DNA of 43,310 nt from positions 1-43,310 of the forward strand of contig CACPLT010000002.1 in the NCBI GenBank assembly GCA_902634845.1, in the 5' to 3' direction. The translations under genes were made by a program, and so were the position numbers. The notes beneath the pieces were generated by a model. It did not search any database. It worked only from the letters and a program-made list of their open reading frames with translations, and was not told the origin of the DNA. Of this stretch, positions 22,737 through 32,777 are shown piece after piece (the first letter of the stretch is position 1; the number at the start of each line of letters is the position of its first letter). The DNA is from an uncultured Pelagibacteraceae bacterium (lineage in GTDB: Bacteria; Pseudomonadota; Alphaproteobacteria; Pelagibacterales; Pelagibacteraceae).

Positions 22737-23252
22737 ATGAGAAATTTTATCAAAATTGCAACCTGTTTTATTATTTTTTCTTTAATTACTTCCTGTGGTG
22801 GTTTTCAAAAAGTTGACACCCGTAAAGTTCCTATATCCGGTCCAGAAAGAGCAAAGCAAAATATTAAGGAGGGTCGAGGTGTTTCTATTGGTAAAGCTTT
22901 AAATAGAGGAAGCACAAACTATGAGTTTAGTACTTCCAACCCAATGTGGAGAGCTACATTAGATATTTTAGATTTTTTACCACTAAGCACAGTTGATTAT
23001 TCTGGTGGAGTTATTATTTCTGATTGGTACACTGATAATTCAAATAAAAATCAAGCACTTAAAATAACTGTTAGATTTTTATCAAATACAGTGCAAACAA
23101 ACAGTCTTAAAGTTACAGTGCATAGAAAAAAGTGTTCAGTTAATCAAACATGTGATGTTGAATTATTTAAATCCAGAATACAGGAAGAGCTCATAGCATC
23201 GATTTTAAAAGAAGCAGCTATTTTGGAAAAAAAACTAAAACAAAAAAAGTAA
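22737..23252 (+). CDS. DUF3576 lipoprotein
   Basis: A 171-residue lipoprotein (lipobox LITSCGG, Cys20) of the alphaproteobacterial DUF3576 family. Characteristic parts are VPISGPERAKQNIKEGRGVS, NPMWRATLDILDFLPLSTVDYSGGVIISDWY and a C-terminal Lys-rich helix. Function is unknown. It regularly precedes leuS, lptE and holA in alphaproteobacteria, as here, which suggests an outer-membrane role linked to LptE, but that is inference. It is 12 bases upstream of leuS. Confidence 0.9.
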   Translation: MRNFIKIATCFIIFSLITSCGGFQKVDTRKVPISGPERAKQNIKEGRGVSIGKALNRGSTNYEFSTSNPMWRATLDILDFLPLSTVDYSGGVIISDWYTDNSNKNQALKITVRFLSNTVQTNSLKVTVHRKKCSVNQTCDVELFKSRIQEELIASILKEAAILEKKLKQKK

Positions 23253-23264
23253 AATATTGATAAT

Positions 23265-25793
23265 ATGGAAAGACTAAATTTTCAAGCAATTGAAAAAAAG
23301 TGGCAATCTATTTTTGGGAAAGAAAAACTCTACAACAGTAAAAGTTCCAAAAAATTTTATTGCCTTGAGATGTTTCCATATCCTTCAGGTAAAATTCATA
23401 TGGGTCATGTAAGAAATTATACCATTGGGGATGTAATTGCTCGTTTCAAATTTATGAATGGATATAATGTTTTACATCCCATGGGATGGGATGCTTTTGG
23501 TTTACCAGCTGAAAATGCAGCGAAGGAAAACAATTTACACCCAAAAAAGTGGACGGAAAAAAATATTTCTGAAATGAAGAGGCAACTTAAGTTAATGGGT
23601 TTATCAATAGATTGGGACTTAGAAGTTTCTACATGTGACGAAAATTATTATAAACATCAACAAGAAATTTTTATTGATTTTTACAATAAAGGATTAGTTA
23701 AACGAAAAGAAAATTATGTTAATTGGGATCCCGTGGAACAAACAGTTTTAGCTAATGAGCAGGTAGTTAATGGAAAAGGTTGGCGATCCGGTGCTATAGT
23801 TGAGCGAAAGAAGTTATCGCAATGGTTTTTTGATATTACGAAATTTTCAGATGATTTATTAAAAGGCTTACAGGAATTAAATAATTGGCCTGAAAAAGTA
23901 AAAATAATGCAAAAAAATTGGATAGGAAAGTCTATTGGTTGTGAGATTAATTTCAAAATAGTCGGCGAAGATTTGAATTTGAATGTTTTTACAACTCGAC
24001 CAGATACTATATTTGGCGCTTCTTTTTTAGCTGTCTCGGTTGACCATCCAATTTGTAAAAAATTTTTAGAAGACAAAGAATACAAAGAATTTAAGAAGGA
24101 ATGTCTCAAAGTTGGCACAACGGAAGAAGCATTAGCTAATGCTGAAAAAATTGGTTTTGATACCAAATTATTCGCAGCTCATCCATTCATAAAAGACAAA
24201 AAGTTACCAGTTTATGTGGCTAATTTTATTTTAATGGATTACGGAACTGGGGCAATATTTGGCTGCCCAGCTCATGATCAGAGAGACTTGGACTTTGCAA
24301 AAAAATATAACTTGGAAGTTACAGAAGTTGTTTCTGAAAATCCTTCAAAGCAAAAAAATTTTGATAATTTAACAGAGGCATTTGTTGGTGATGGCACAAT
24401 AATTAATTCTGGGTTTTTAAATGGTTTAAAAGTTGATGAAGCTAAAATCAAAATTATAAAAGAAATAGAAAATATTAAAATTGGAAGAAAAAAGATTACC
24501 TTCAGACTAAAAGATTGGGGGATTTCTAGACAGAGATATTGGGGTTGTCCAATTCCAATGATACATTTAGAAGATGGCTCAATAGTGCCAGTCGAAAAAA
24601 GTGAGCTACCGATAAAGCTGCCCGATGATATTGATTTAAAACAAAGCGGAAATCCTTTAGAAAATCACAAAAGTTGGAAAAATACTTTTCATAAAAAAAC
24701 TGGTAAGCCGGCAATAAGAGAAACAGATACCTTAGATACTTTTGTAGACTCCTCTTGGTATTTTTTAAGATTTTGCTCTCCGAAAACAAAAGCTGCACCA
24801 TTTGATATATCAAAAGTAAACTACTGGATGCCTGTTGATCAGTATATTGGTGGTATAGAACACGCTATCTTGCACTTGCTTTACTCAAGATTTTTCATGC
24901 GAGCTTTAAAAAAAAATAATAACAAAATTAGAGATAACGAACCTTTTAAAGGTTTATTTACGCAGGGAATGGTTTGTCATGAAACTTATAAAGATAAAAA
25001 TGGAAAATGGTTAAAGCCATCTGAAGTAGAAAAAAATTCCGATGGAAAATATCAAAAAATTGAGGATAAATCTGAGGTAAAAGTGGGGCCTTCTGAGTCA
25101 ATGTCTAAGTCAAAAAAGAATGTAATTGATCCAGAAAATATGATTAAATCATATGGAGCAGACGCTGTAAGATGGTTTATACTTTCTGACAGCCCACCCG
25201 AAAAAGATATTCAATGGTCTAATCAGGGTGTAAATGCTGCATATAAGTTTTTGCAAAAAATTTATAATTTATGTTGCATTATTAAAGATAGAGAAAACAA
25301 TAAAAATTCATTAGATAAAGATTTTGATTTAAAAATGAATTCTTACGTAAACAAGATTACAAATTCTATTAATAATTTTAACTTAAACGTCGTAATAGCT
25401 AATGTATATGAAGTTTACAATTTATTTAATGAACATCTAAATAAAGAAATTTCTAACAAATGTTTAAACAAAAATTTAGTAAATTTAATGAAAATTCTTA
25501 TACCGTTTACTCCTCACATAGCTTATGAGTGTCTTGAGATGTTAGGTGAAAAAAAGATTAAGAATTGGCCAAAAGTAGATACAAAACTGATTTTAAAAGA
25601 AAAAATTAAAATGGCTATACAAATAAATGGAAAGACAAGGGATGTTATTGAAGTTGAAAAAGGTATCGATCAAATTTTAGTCGAGAAACTTTGTAGAAGT
25701 AACAACAAATTTAAAGATAAAATTGCAATTAAATCAATTAACAAAGTAATTTTTGTAAAAGATAGAATAATAAATTTTATACTAAAAAAATGA
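23265..25793 (+). CDS. leuS: Leucyl-tRNA synthetase
   Basis: Class Ia synthetase of 842 residues. [22 protein letters not shown] contains the HIGH motif (HMGH, 45-48). The CP1 editing domain (about 220-420) includes [16 protein letters not shown]. The KMSKS loop is [16 protein letters not shown] (about 612-627), and an anticodon-binding domain with C-terminal [13 protein letters not shown] completes the protein. Length is normal. Followed by lptE with a four-base overlap (ATGA). Confidence 0.98.
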   Translation: MERLNFQAIEKKWQSIFGKEKLYNSKSSKKFYCLEMFPYPSGKIHMGHVRNYTIGDVIARFKFMNGYNVLHPMGWDAFGLPAENAAKENNLHPKKWTEKNISEMKRQLKLMGLSIDWDLEVSTCDENYYKHQQEIFIDFYNKGLVKRKENYVNWDPVEQTVLANEQVVNGKGWRSGAIVERKKLSQWFFDITKFSDDLLKGLQELNNWPEKVKIMQKNWIGKSIGCEINFKIVGEDLNLNVFTTRPDTIFGASFLAVSVDHPICKKFLEDKEYKEFKKECLKVGTTEEALANAEKIGFDTKLFAAHPFIKDKKLPVYVANFILMDYGTGAIFGCPAHDQRDLDFAKKYNLEVTEVVSENPSKQKNFDNLTEAFVGDGTIINSGFLNGLKVDEAKIKIIKEIENIKIGRKKITFRLKDWGISRQRYWGCPIPMIHLEDGSIVPVEKSELPIKLPDDIDLKQSGNPLENHKSWKNTFHKKTGKPAIRETDTLDTFVDSSWYFLRFCSPKTKAAPFDISKVNYWMPVDQYIGGIEHAILHLLYSRFFMRALKKNNNKIRDNEPFKGLFTQGMVCHETYKDKNGKWLKPSEVEKNSDGKYQKIEDKSEVKVGPSESMSKSKKNVIDPENMIKSYGADAVRWFILSDSPPEKDIQWSNQGVNAAYKFLQKIYNLCCIIKDRENNKNSLDKDFDLKMNSYVNKITNSINNFNLNVVIANVYEVYNLFNEHLNKEISNKCLNKNLVNLMKILIPFTPHIAYECLEMLGEKKIKNWPKVDTKLILKEKIKMAIQINGKTRDVIEVEKGIDQILVEKLCRSNNKFKDKIAIKSINKVIFVKDRIINFILKK

Positions 25794-26263
25794 AAACCAA
25801 ACAATTTAAAATTCTTATTATCTTCATATTAGCATTATCGGCCTACTCATGTTCGTACCAAAAAATGAACTCAATAGACCAAAAAAAATTTTTAATTGAA
25901 GAATTTGAAATTACCGGTGACAGTCGCGAGTCTTTTGTAATACAAAAAAAAATTCAAAGATTTTCAAACAAAGAGAGTAAAAATAAAATTAAAATTAAAA
26001 TTGATCTAGTTAAAAACAAAACAATTCAGGAAAAGAATATTCAAAATAAAGTGACAAAATACAATATTTCCTTATCTGCAAATGTGAAAATAATAGAATT
26101 AAACACCAATAAGGAATTTAAGAGAACATTTGTTGCCAACCAAACCTATAATGTAGAAGATAGTTATTCTAGCACTGTTAATAATTCTAAAATTGCAAAT
26201 AATTCGCTAATAGATAATATTGTGAATGATATATTAGATCAGTTGCGAATTTATTATAGTTAG
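25790..26263 (+). CDS. lptE: LptE-like LPS-assembly lipoprotein
   Basis: A 157-residue lipoprotein with signal [19 protein letters not shown] (lipobox Cys21). LptE plugs the LptD barrel and helps insert LPS in the outer membrane. Sequence similarity in this family is low; here the call rests on size, lipobox, the beta-rich pattern ending in a helix with [20 protein letters not shown], and position between leuS and holA, which is the conserved lptE place. Alternative: another small outer-membrane lipoprotein. Confidence 0.82.
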   Translation: MKTKQFKILIIFILALSAYSCSYQKMNSIDQKKFLIEEFEITGDSRESFVIQKKIQRFSNKESKNKIKIKIDLVKNKTIQEKNIQNKVTKYNISLSANVKIIELNTNKEFKRTFVANQTYNVEDSYSSTVNNSKIANNSLIDNIVNDILDQLRIYYS

Positions 26264-26264
26264 A

Positions 26265-27266
26265 ATGATATTAAAAAGTTTCGAGATAGAAAACAATATT
26301 CAGAATCTTCTTAAATACAAATTTATCCTTATATATGGTGAAAATATAGGGCTTAAAGAAATATTGAAAAAGAAAATAATTGAAACAAGAAAAAAATCAG
26401 AAATAATAAATCTTTATCAAGAGGATATTTCTAAAAATAAAAACATTATACAAAATGAAGCTAAAAATATTTCTTTATTTAACGAAGAAAAAATAATTAT
26501 TATAAATCAAGCGAATGAAAAAATAATTCAGGAAATAGAAGAGCTACTTGAAATAAAAGAAAACGTAAAGTTCATACTTATTAGTGATTTACTAGAAAAA
26601 AAATCAAAATTAAGATTTCTTTTTGAAAAGGAAAAAGATTTAGCAATAATACCTTGTTATAGTGATAATGATATAACATTAAGAAAAGTAATACAAAGTG
26701 AGTTGAAAGACTTTAAAAATTTAAATTATAATACAATTAATATGATACTTAGCTATTCGAATTTAAATAGGAAAACAATTCTTAATAATATAGAAAAAAT
26801 TAAATCTTTTTATGAAAATAAAAGTTTGTCTGAAGATAGTTTAGATATTTTGTTAAATTCAGATAGAAATGAAATGTTTGAAAATATTAGAGATGCTGCA
26901 TTAAACGGCGACAAGACAGAACTTAAAAACCTTTTAAATAATTTTTCCTTTGTGAGTGAAGATGCCTACCTTTATTTGAACATCCTAAATTTTAGATTGA
27001 TAAAAGTTTTGGAAATCCTAAAATTAAAAGATGATAGGGAAGATATTACAAGTGCCATGAGCAAAATACGTCCTCCAATATTCTGGAAAGACAAACCTGC
27101 CTATATAAAATTGCTAAAAATGTGGGATAAACAAAGAGTTTTGGAAGCTTTAGAATATTTAGGAAAAACTGAAAAAAAACTAAAAAGCAACAGCACTTTA
27201 AACAGTCTTACAGTAGTAAAAAACTCTATTACAAATCTATGTGCTAAGTCTTGGTCTTATTTTTAA
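26265..27266 (+). CDS. holA: DNA polymerase III delta subunit
   Basis: Clamp-loader subunit (333 residues) that opens the beta clamp. It has the weakly conserved AAA+-like fold: FILIYGENIGLKEILKKKI at the start, IIIINQANEKIIQEIEE, and the C-terminal part with KDKPAYIKLLKMWDKQRVLEALEYLGKTEKKLKS split across helices. Position after lptE is conserved. Its last 23 bases overlap the end of convergent parB. Confidence 0.93.
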   Translation: MILKSFEIENNIQNLLKYKFILIYGENIGLKEILKKKIIETRKKSEIINLYQEDISKNKNIIQNEAKNISLFNEEKIIIINQANEKIIQEIEELLEIKENVKFILISDLLEKKSKLRFLFEKEKDLAIIPCYSDNDITLRKVIQSELKDFKNLNYNTINMILSYSNLNRKTILNNIEKIKSFYENKSLSEDSLDILLNSDRNEMFENIRDAALNGDKTELKNLLNNFSFVSEDAYLYLNILNFRLIKVLEILKLKDDREDITSAMSKIRPPIFWKDKPAYIKLLKMWDKQRVLEALEYLGKTEKKLKSNSTLNSLTVVKNSITNLCAKSWSYF

Positions 27267-28101
27267 GAATTTTAGATAAAAATTCTAATTGATCCAGGTT
27301 TTTGTACTCAATTGTTAGTTTTCCTGAATTGTTTTTTTTATTTTGAATAGTAACTTTAAGTCCAATTGATCTTTCAATGTCTCTTTGAGCTTCAAAAACA
27401 TTAGGATCAATAGTAAAAGATTTTGTATTTTTTTTTTTTATATTTTCTATTGATCTCGCAGAAAGTTTCTTTGCAACAATCTCTTCCGCTATTGAAGAAG
27501 CATTAGGCATACCAATTAAAGGACGAGCTTGACCTGCAGTAAGTTCACCTTGTTCTATCATGGCTATAATGTCTTTAGGTAAATTTAAAAGTCTGAGAGT
27601 GTTGCTTATATGGCTTCTGCTTCTGGACATCATTATTGCTATTTTATCCTGATCGTATCCAAACTCTTCATTAAGTCTTTTATAACCCTTTGCTTCCTCA
27701 ATTATATTAAGATCTTCTCTTTGGATATTCTCCACTATAGCAACTTCAAGAGTTTCACTATCATTCAAATCTAAGATTGTAATAGGTACTTCGTGTAGTC
27801 CAGCCTTTTGCGCTGCTAACCATCTTCGCTCGCCTGCTACTATTTCATATGGTTCAGATGAAGATTTTTTTTTTCTTACTGCAATTGGCTGTATCATTCC
27901 ATTTTTTTTTATAGAGTTTGACAGTTCCTCAAGTTTACTTTCATCAAAAATTGTTCTTGGTTGATACTTGTTTCTAGAAAGTTCACCTATTAGTGCTTTT
28001 TGATTAATTTGTTCAATTTTTGTTGTATTTTCTGTCTTTTTTTGCTCTCCAAAGAGAGCTGATAAACCTTTACCCAAACCCTTCTTTTTTTTTGAAGTCA
28101 T
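27244..28101 (-). CDS. parB: ParB chromosome-partitioning protein
   Basis: CTP-dependent DNA clamp of 285 residues that loads at parS and spreads. The N-terminus KKKGLGKGLSALFGE is the ParA-stimulating region. The CTP-binding box is EIVAGERRWLAAQKAGL (GERRWLA, 90-96). The helix-turn-helix lies about 145-180 (DKIAIMMSRSRSHISNTLRLL) and a C-terminal dimerisation domain ends the protein. It overlaps parA by four bases (ATGA). Two parS-like sites lie about 0.95-1.1 kb upstream, inside rsmG. Confidence 0.97.
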   Translation of the reverse strand: MTSKKKKGLGKGLSALFGEQKKTENTTKIEQINQKALIGELSRNKYQPRTIFDESKLEELSNSIKKNGMIQPIAVRKKKSSSEPYEIVAGERRWLAAQKAGLHEVPITILDLNDSETLEVAIVENIQREDLNIIEEAKGYKRLNEEFGYDQDKIAIMMSRSRSHISNTLRLLNLPKDIIAMIEQGELTAGQARPLIGMPNASSIAEEIVAKKLSARSIENIKKKNTKSFTIDPNVFEAQRDIERSIGLKVTIQNKKNNSGKLTIEYKNLDQLEFLSKILKNKTKT

Positions 28102-28892
28102 GCAGCGCTCCCTATTTTTCGGTTTTGATTAATAAATTCATCAGCTAATTTAAAATAAGCTTTGCTACCACTACAAGACTTGTCATAAGTAACGCAAGGT
28201 TGTCCGTGAGATGGCGCCTCAGACAATCTTACATTTCGAGGTATAACGGACTCATAAACTTTTTCTTTAAAATAATTTCTAGCCTCTTTATCAACTTGAG
28301 ATGATAACTTATTTCTTTTATCAAACATTGTAAGTAAAATTCCTCTTACGCTTAAAGATGGATTCAAATTAATTTTTATTCTATCTATTGTTTTAACCAA
28401 TTGAGTTATTCCCTCTAAAGCAAAAAATTCTGTTTGAAGAGGAACTAATATTTCATTTGCAGAAACTAAAGCCATTATTGTTAATAAACTCAATGACGGT
28501 GGGCAATCTATGAAAATATTATCATACGCATCTATTATTTCCGAATTGTTGTTCAGAATCTCTTTAAGAATGAAGGCTCTATTTTCATCATTAGCAGTTT
28601 CTACTTCCAGGCCTGAAAGATTTACATTTGAGCCAAAGATATCTAAGTTTCTGATATCAGTTTTTTGTAAACCATCCTTCAAATTTATTTTTTTTATAAG
28701 AAGATTATAAATGTTTTTATCGTCATCGTTATTTGACTTTCCTAGACCTGTAGTAGCATTACCTTGAGGATCTAAATCGATTACTAGATTATTTTGACCC
28801 AAAATGGACAGTGAAGCAGCTAAATTAATTACAGTAGTGGTTTTTCCCACTCCACCCTTTTGATTTATAACAGCTATGATGTTCGGTTTCAC
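28098..28892 (-). CDS. parA: ParA (Soj-type) partition ATPase
   Basis: Deviant-Walker P-loop ATPase of 264 residues that moves ParB-parS complexes along the nucleoid. INQKGGVGKTTTVINLAASL holds the P-loop with the signature Lys12. Walker A' and B follow: LVIDLDPQGNATTGLG and IFIDCPPSLSLLT. It lies five bases after rsmG in the mnmE-mnmG-rsmG-parA-parB block, which is typically near the origin in alphaproteobacteria. Confidence 0.97.
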   Translation of the reverse strand: MKPNIIAVINQKGGVGKTTTVINLAASLSILGQNNLVIDLDPQGNATTGLGKSNNDDDKNIYNLLIKKINLKDGLQKTDIRNLDIFGSNVNLSGLEVETANDENRAFILKEILNNNSEIIDAYDNIFIDCPPSLSLLTIMALVSANEILVPLQTEFFALEGITQLVKTIDRIKINLNPSLSVRGILLTMFDKRNKLSSQVDKEARNYFKEKVYESVIPRNVRLSEAPSHGQPCVTYDKSCSGSKAYFKLADEFINQNRKIGSAA

Positions 28893-28897
28893 AAAAT

Positions 28898-29518
28898 TTA
28901 TTTTGCATTAAGAATAATTATTTTAGAATCATTATCCGTAATACTGTTTTCTAATCTATACTTATAATTGCTTATCTTGGAAGTATTATTTATCTCTTGT
29001 TGTGCATTTCTTCCCTTCATAATGATGATTTTATGCTTTTTTTTGCAGTTTTCACGTGAAATATTCAATATATAGGGTAATTTGCGAAAAGCTCTACAAA
29101 CAATATAGTTTGAGTCAATTTTAACTAAATTTATATCATTGCATATAATTTTGCAATTCAGCCCTAATATATTTGAAACATTTATCAGAAAGGCTGATTT
29201 TACTGGTGATTTTTCGTATAGTTTCACGTGAAAATTGAAATTTTGAAAATATATAGCTAAAATAATACCTGGAAAACCGCCGCCAGTGCCTAAATCGGCT
29301 ATCCCTGAACAATCTTTAACATCTATAAACTTAATTATTTGTGCACTATCTAAAATATGTCTATCCCATATTTGTTTTTCAGTATTTTTGGATATTAAAT
29401 TGTGCTTTTTATTAAAAATTAAGAGTTTTTTTACGAAATTATCTAATTTTTTTATCTTTGGAGCATCAAAATTTAAATCTTTAAGCAGTATTCTTTTAGC
29501 ATCTGACTCGGTTATCAA
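28898..29518 (-). CDS. rsmG: RsmG, 16S rRNA G527 N7-methyltransferase
   Basis: SAM-dependent methyltransferase of 206 residues modifying G527 of 16S rRNA. The SAM motif is [19 protein letters not shown] (glycines near 77-84), preceded by the typical KHNLISKN and [11 protein letters not shown]. Its start overlaps the mnmG stop by four bases. Two 12-base parS-like palindromes lie inside the coding sequence, read in different frames, so this gene also appears to carry the partition sites. Confidence 0.95.
   Translation of the reverse strand: MITESDAKRILLKDLNFDAPKIKKLDNFVKKLLIFNKKHNLISKNTEKQIWDRHILDSAQIIKFIDVKDCSGIADLGTGGGFPGIILAIYFQNFNFHVKLYEKSPVKSAFLINVSNILGLNCKIICNDINLVKIDSNYIVCRAFRKLPYILNISRENCKKKHKIIIMKGRNAQQEINNTSKISNYKYRLENSITDNDSKIIILNAK
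29048..29063. promoter_or_regulatory. parS-like ParB site A
   Basis: The palindrome TTTCACGTGAAA at 29050-29061 matches the core of the bacterial parS consensus TGTTTCACGTGAAACA; 13 of the 16 positions agree. It lies inside rsmG, about 950 bases upstream of parB. In the rsmG frame it is read as part of ISREN. Confidence 0.8.
29220..29235. promoter_or_regulatory. parS-like ParB site B
   Basis: A second exact TTTCACGTGAAA at 29222-29233, centre 172 bases from site A; 13 of 16 consensus positions agree. In the rsmG frame it is read as FHVK, a different frame from site A, so protein constraint does not explain the repeat. Confidence 0.8.
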
Positions 29519-31383
29519 GCTGAAGCCCTTTTTTTCTTTGTTTTGATATATCCGAGCAAAATAATAGCTGCAGCTGGGGTTATTCCATCTATTCTTAAGG
29601 CTTGACCAAGAGTTTTAGGTCTAATTGATTTTAACTTTGATTTGACCTCATTAGACAGACCGCTGAAAATATCGTAATCAATTTCGTCAGGTATTTTTAT
29701 ACCTTCATCTTTTTTGAAGGCGGCTATGTCATGGGACTGTCTTTTAAGGTACCCGGAGTAGTGAGCATCAATTTCAACTTGCCCATCTAAATCGTCTCCA
29801 AAGGATGGTAATGTAGGCCATATCTGCCTTATTTTTGCCATATTTAAATTACGCTGTGCCATCAGCTCGATGCCAGATCTTTTTACACCATCTTGAGCGA
29901 TTTTAATTTCATGTTTACTCGCTTCATTAGGGGATATTAAATTTGATTGAAGGTAATCCAAAATCTGAGTTAATTTTTTTTGTTTATCTAAAAATATTTT
30001 GCTTCTGTTTTTTCCCACACAATTAATTTTAATACCTAATGGTGTTAACCTTTGATCTGCATTATCTGCTCTTAAAGATAATCTATATTCTGCTCTAGAC
30101 GTAAACATGCGATATGGCTCTGATACCCCTTTAGTAATTAAATCATCGATCATCACTCCAATGTAAGACTCAGATCTATCTAAAATAAATTCCTCTTTTT
30201 TTAGAGTTTTTAAAGCAGCATTAATACCAGCAATTAGTCCCTGAGCAGCAGCCTCTTCATACCCAGTAGTTCCGTTAATTTGTCCAGCTAAAAATAACGA
30301 TTTAATTTTTTTTGTCTCTAAAGTTGGATTTAGCTCCCTTGGGTCTACATAATCATATTCTATAGCATACCCCGCTCTTTTCATTTTAACGCTTTCTAAA
30401 CCCTTGATTTTACTTAATATTTTGAGCTGTATCTCCTCTGGAAGAGAAGTTGAAATACCATTTGGGTAAACAGTACTGTCCTTTAATCCCTCTGGTTCCA
30501 AAAAGATTTGATGTTTTTGTTTTTCTTTAAACTTCACAATTTTATCCTCGATGGATGGACAGTATCTTGGTCCAACGCCTTTTATGTTACCAGAGTACAT
30601 CGCGCTCCTATAAATATTATCACTAATGATTTTATGTACCTCATCATTTGTATAGGTCATACCACAAGAGATCTGTTTGTTTTCAAGTTTAGTTGTTAAG
30701 AAAGAAAAAAAGTAAGGATCGTTATCTGCTGGCTGCATTTCTAAATCATCATAATTAATTGTAGACCCGTCCAACCTGGGAGGTGTACCAGTTTTTAGTC
30801 TGCCTATTTTCATTTTAAATTTAGTTAGCTGTTCACTTAAACCGGTAGATGGTTTTTCATCGTATCTACCCGCAGGGATTTGTGTTTCACCAATGTGTAT
30901 TAACCCGTTTAAAAAGGTTCCGGTCGTCAAGATAAGCTCCTTACACATTATCTCCTTACCACTTTTACATAAAAATCCTATAACTTGATTGTCATTAAAC
31001 AAAAATTTAACCACAGGGTCGGCTATCACAGTTAAGTTTTTATAATTTAATAAAATTTTTTGCATATACTCCTTATAAAGGGCTCTATCTGATTGAGTTC
31101 GTGGTCCTCTAACTGCTGGACCTCTGCTCCTATTCAATAATCGAAACTGAATACCTGATTTATCAGAGACTGTACCCATTACGCCATCAAGTGCATCGAT
31201 TTCACGAACCAAATGCCCTTTTCCTAGTCCTCCAATAGCTGGATTGCAAGACATCTCACCAATGGTCTCGATTTTATGTGTAAAAAGTGCAGTATTGACG
31301 CCCATTCTAGCGGAAGCAGCAGCAGCCTCACATCCTGCGTGTCCACCTCCTATAACTACTACATCATAGTTTTGTTTAATCAT
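29515..31383 (-). CDS. mnmG: MnmG (GidA), tRNA U34 carboxymethylaminomethyl modification
   Basis: FAD- and NADH-dependent partner of MnmE in forming cmnm5U34 on tRNAs, 622 residues. The FAD motif is [12 protein letters not shown] (11-22), followed by [20 protein letters not shown] with the conserved Cys, [22 protein letters not shown] segment, [20 protein letters not shown] and the C-terminal helical MnmE-binding region. Normal length. 65 bases separate it from mnmE upstream; it overlaps rsmG by four bases. Confidence 0.98.
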   Translation of the reverse strand: MIKQNYDVVVIGGGHAGCEAAAASARMGVNTALFTHKIETIGEMSCNPAIGGLGKGHLVREIDALDGVMGTVSDKSGIQFRLLNRSRGPAVRGPRTQSDRALYKEYMQKILLNYKNLTVIADPVVKFLFNDNQVIGFLCKSGKEIMCKELILTTGTFLNGLIHIGETQIPAGRYDEKPSTGLSEQLTKFKMKIGRLKTGTPPRLDGSTINYDDLEMQPADNDPYFFSFLTTKLENKQISCGMTYTNDEVHKIISDNIYRSAMYSGNIKGVGPRYCPSIEDKIVKFKEKQKHQIFLEPEGLKDSTVYPNGISTSLPEEIQLKILSKIKGLESVKMKRAGYAIEYDYVDPRELNPTLETKKIKSLFLAGQINGTTGYEEAAAQGLIAGINAALKTLKKEEFILDRSESYIGVMIDDLITKGVSEPYRMFTSRAEYRLSLRADNADQRLTPLGIKINCVGKNRSKIFLDKQKKLTQILDYLQSNLISPNEASKHEIKIAQDGVKRSGIELMAQRNLNMAKIRQIWPTLPSFGDDLDGQVEIDAHYSGYLKRQSHDIAAFKKDEGIKIPDEIDYDIFSGLSNEVKSKLKSIRPKTLGQALRIDGITPAAAIILLGYIKTKKKRASA

Positions 31384-31421
31384 AATTAGAATGTAACGCT
31401 GATTATTTAGATTACAAGAAG

Positions 31422-31440
31422 TAATTACTGCGCGTAATTA
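31422..31440. repeat. Short inverted repeat between mnmE and mnmG
   Basis: TAATTAC and GTAATTA separated by TGCGC in the 65-base gap before mnmG. It could be a weak hairpin or a protein site near the mnmG promoter. AT-rich arms make chance possible. Confidence 0.3.
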
Positions 31441-31448
31441 ATTTATTA

Positions 31449-32777
31449 TTATTTGCCTATACAAAAATCCTTGAAAATTGACCCTAAAATCTCCTCAACG
31501 TCTACTTTTCCAACTATACTTCCTAAATGTCTTGTGGCCATTCTTAGATCCTCAGCAGCTAGTTCTAAGTCTTTGTTTTGATCTTTCTTTAGAAACTTGT
31601 CTATCTCTTTCAAACACTCGTTTAGCTTCACTCTATGTCTCTCTCTTGTAATCAAGGCACTGTTATTCGATGAATATTTTTTATTAAGCTTTTGTTTGAT
31701 TAAATTAATCAATTTATCAATATTCTTATTATTTTTTACGGAAGCTAATATGGTATCTGCATCGAATTTATGATTTTCTTTGTCTTGAACGTCAGATTTA
31801 TTTAGTAAAATTATTGAGTCTTTATTAATCATAGACTTTATTTTATCACTAATTTTTTTATTTGAATTATCAACTACCACAATATTTAAATCAGCTTCTT
31901 TAAATTTACTTAATGCTAATGATATTCCTTTTTTTTCAACTTCATTCTTTGCTTCTCTGATCCCAGCTGTATCTGCAAGAATTACTGGATAACCATCTAG
32001 GTTGAGATACGTCTCAATGACATCTCTTGTTGTTCCAGCTTCATCAGATACTATAGCTGCATCTCTTTTTGATAGTAAATTTAATAACGAAGACTTCCCT
32101 ACATTTGTTTCTCCAACAATTGATACTCTAAATCCGTCTCTGATTTTTTCACCTATTTTATTATCATCGATAATTTTTCTTATATCACTGTGTATTAATT
32201 TAATTGATTTATGGGCTTCTTTTAAAACATTTTCAGGAAGATCGTCCTCAGCAAAATCAATTTTAGCTTCGATAAAAGAGAGGGATTTTATTAATTTTGA
32301 TCTCAAATCGTCGTAATATTTGGAAGCATGGCCATTAATTAAATTTATCGCTTGTTTTCTTTGTAATTCAGTTTCAGAATGTATTAAATCCCCAATACTC
32401 TCCGCTTTCAAAAGGTCAATTTTGTTATTTTGAAAAGCTAATTTTGTAAATTCTCCAGGTTCAGCCATTCTGCAATTTTTTTGGCTCGATAATACTTTTA
32501 GAAAATAGCTAATAATTGCATTACTTCCATGAACATGAAATTCAGCTAAATTATCTCCTGTAAAACTATTTGGCTTTGGAAACCATAATATTAAAGCTTC
32601 CGGATCAATAATAGCATCATTACTTGGATCAAAAATTTTGCAGAGGTTAATCTCATTTTCTTTAATCTTCTTTTCTTTTGAAATGAGTTTACAAATACTT
32701 AAAGTATCAGGGCCTGACATTCTAATTATAGCTATACCGCATGGGCCTCTGCCAGAGGACAAAGCAAAAATATTCAT
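31449..32777 (-). CDS. mnmE: MnmE (TrmE) tRNA modification GTPase
   Basis: GTPase partner of MnmG, 442 residues. The N-terminal formyl-THF-binding domain begins NIFALSSGRGPCGIAIIRMS. G motifs lie in the inserted G domain: GETNVGKSS (222-230), DEAGTTRDV, DTAGIREAKNEVEKKG and LLNKSD. The essential C-terminal Cys motif CIGK is the last four residues. The start overlaps the stop of the ubiH-like gene by one base (TAATG), so they are likely co-transcribed. Confidence 0.98.
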   Translation of the reverse strand: MNIFALSSGRGPCGIAIIRMSGPDTLSICKLISKEKKIKENEINLCKIFDPSNDAIIDPEALILWFPKPNSFTGDNLAEFHVHGSNAIISYFLKVLSSQKNCRMAEPGEFTKLAFQNNKIDLLKAESIGDLIHSETELQRKQAINLINGHASKYYDDLRSKLIKSLSFIEAKIDFAEDDLPENVLKEAHKSIKLIHSDIRKIIDDNKIGEKIRDGFRVSIVGETNVGKSSLLNLLSKRDAAIVSDEAGTTRDVIETYLNLDGYPVILADTAGIREAKNEVEKKGISLALSKFKEADLNIVVVDNSNKKISDKIKSMINKDSIILLNKSDVQDKENHKFDADTILASVKNNKNIDKLINLIKQKLNKKYSSNNSALITRERHRVKLNECLKEIDKFLKKDQNKDLELAAEDLRMATRHLGSIVGKVDVEEILGSIFKDFCIGK

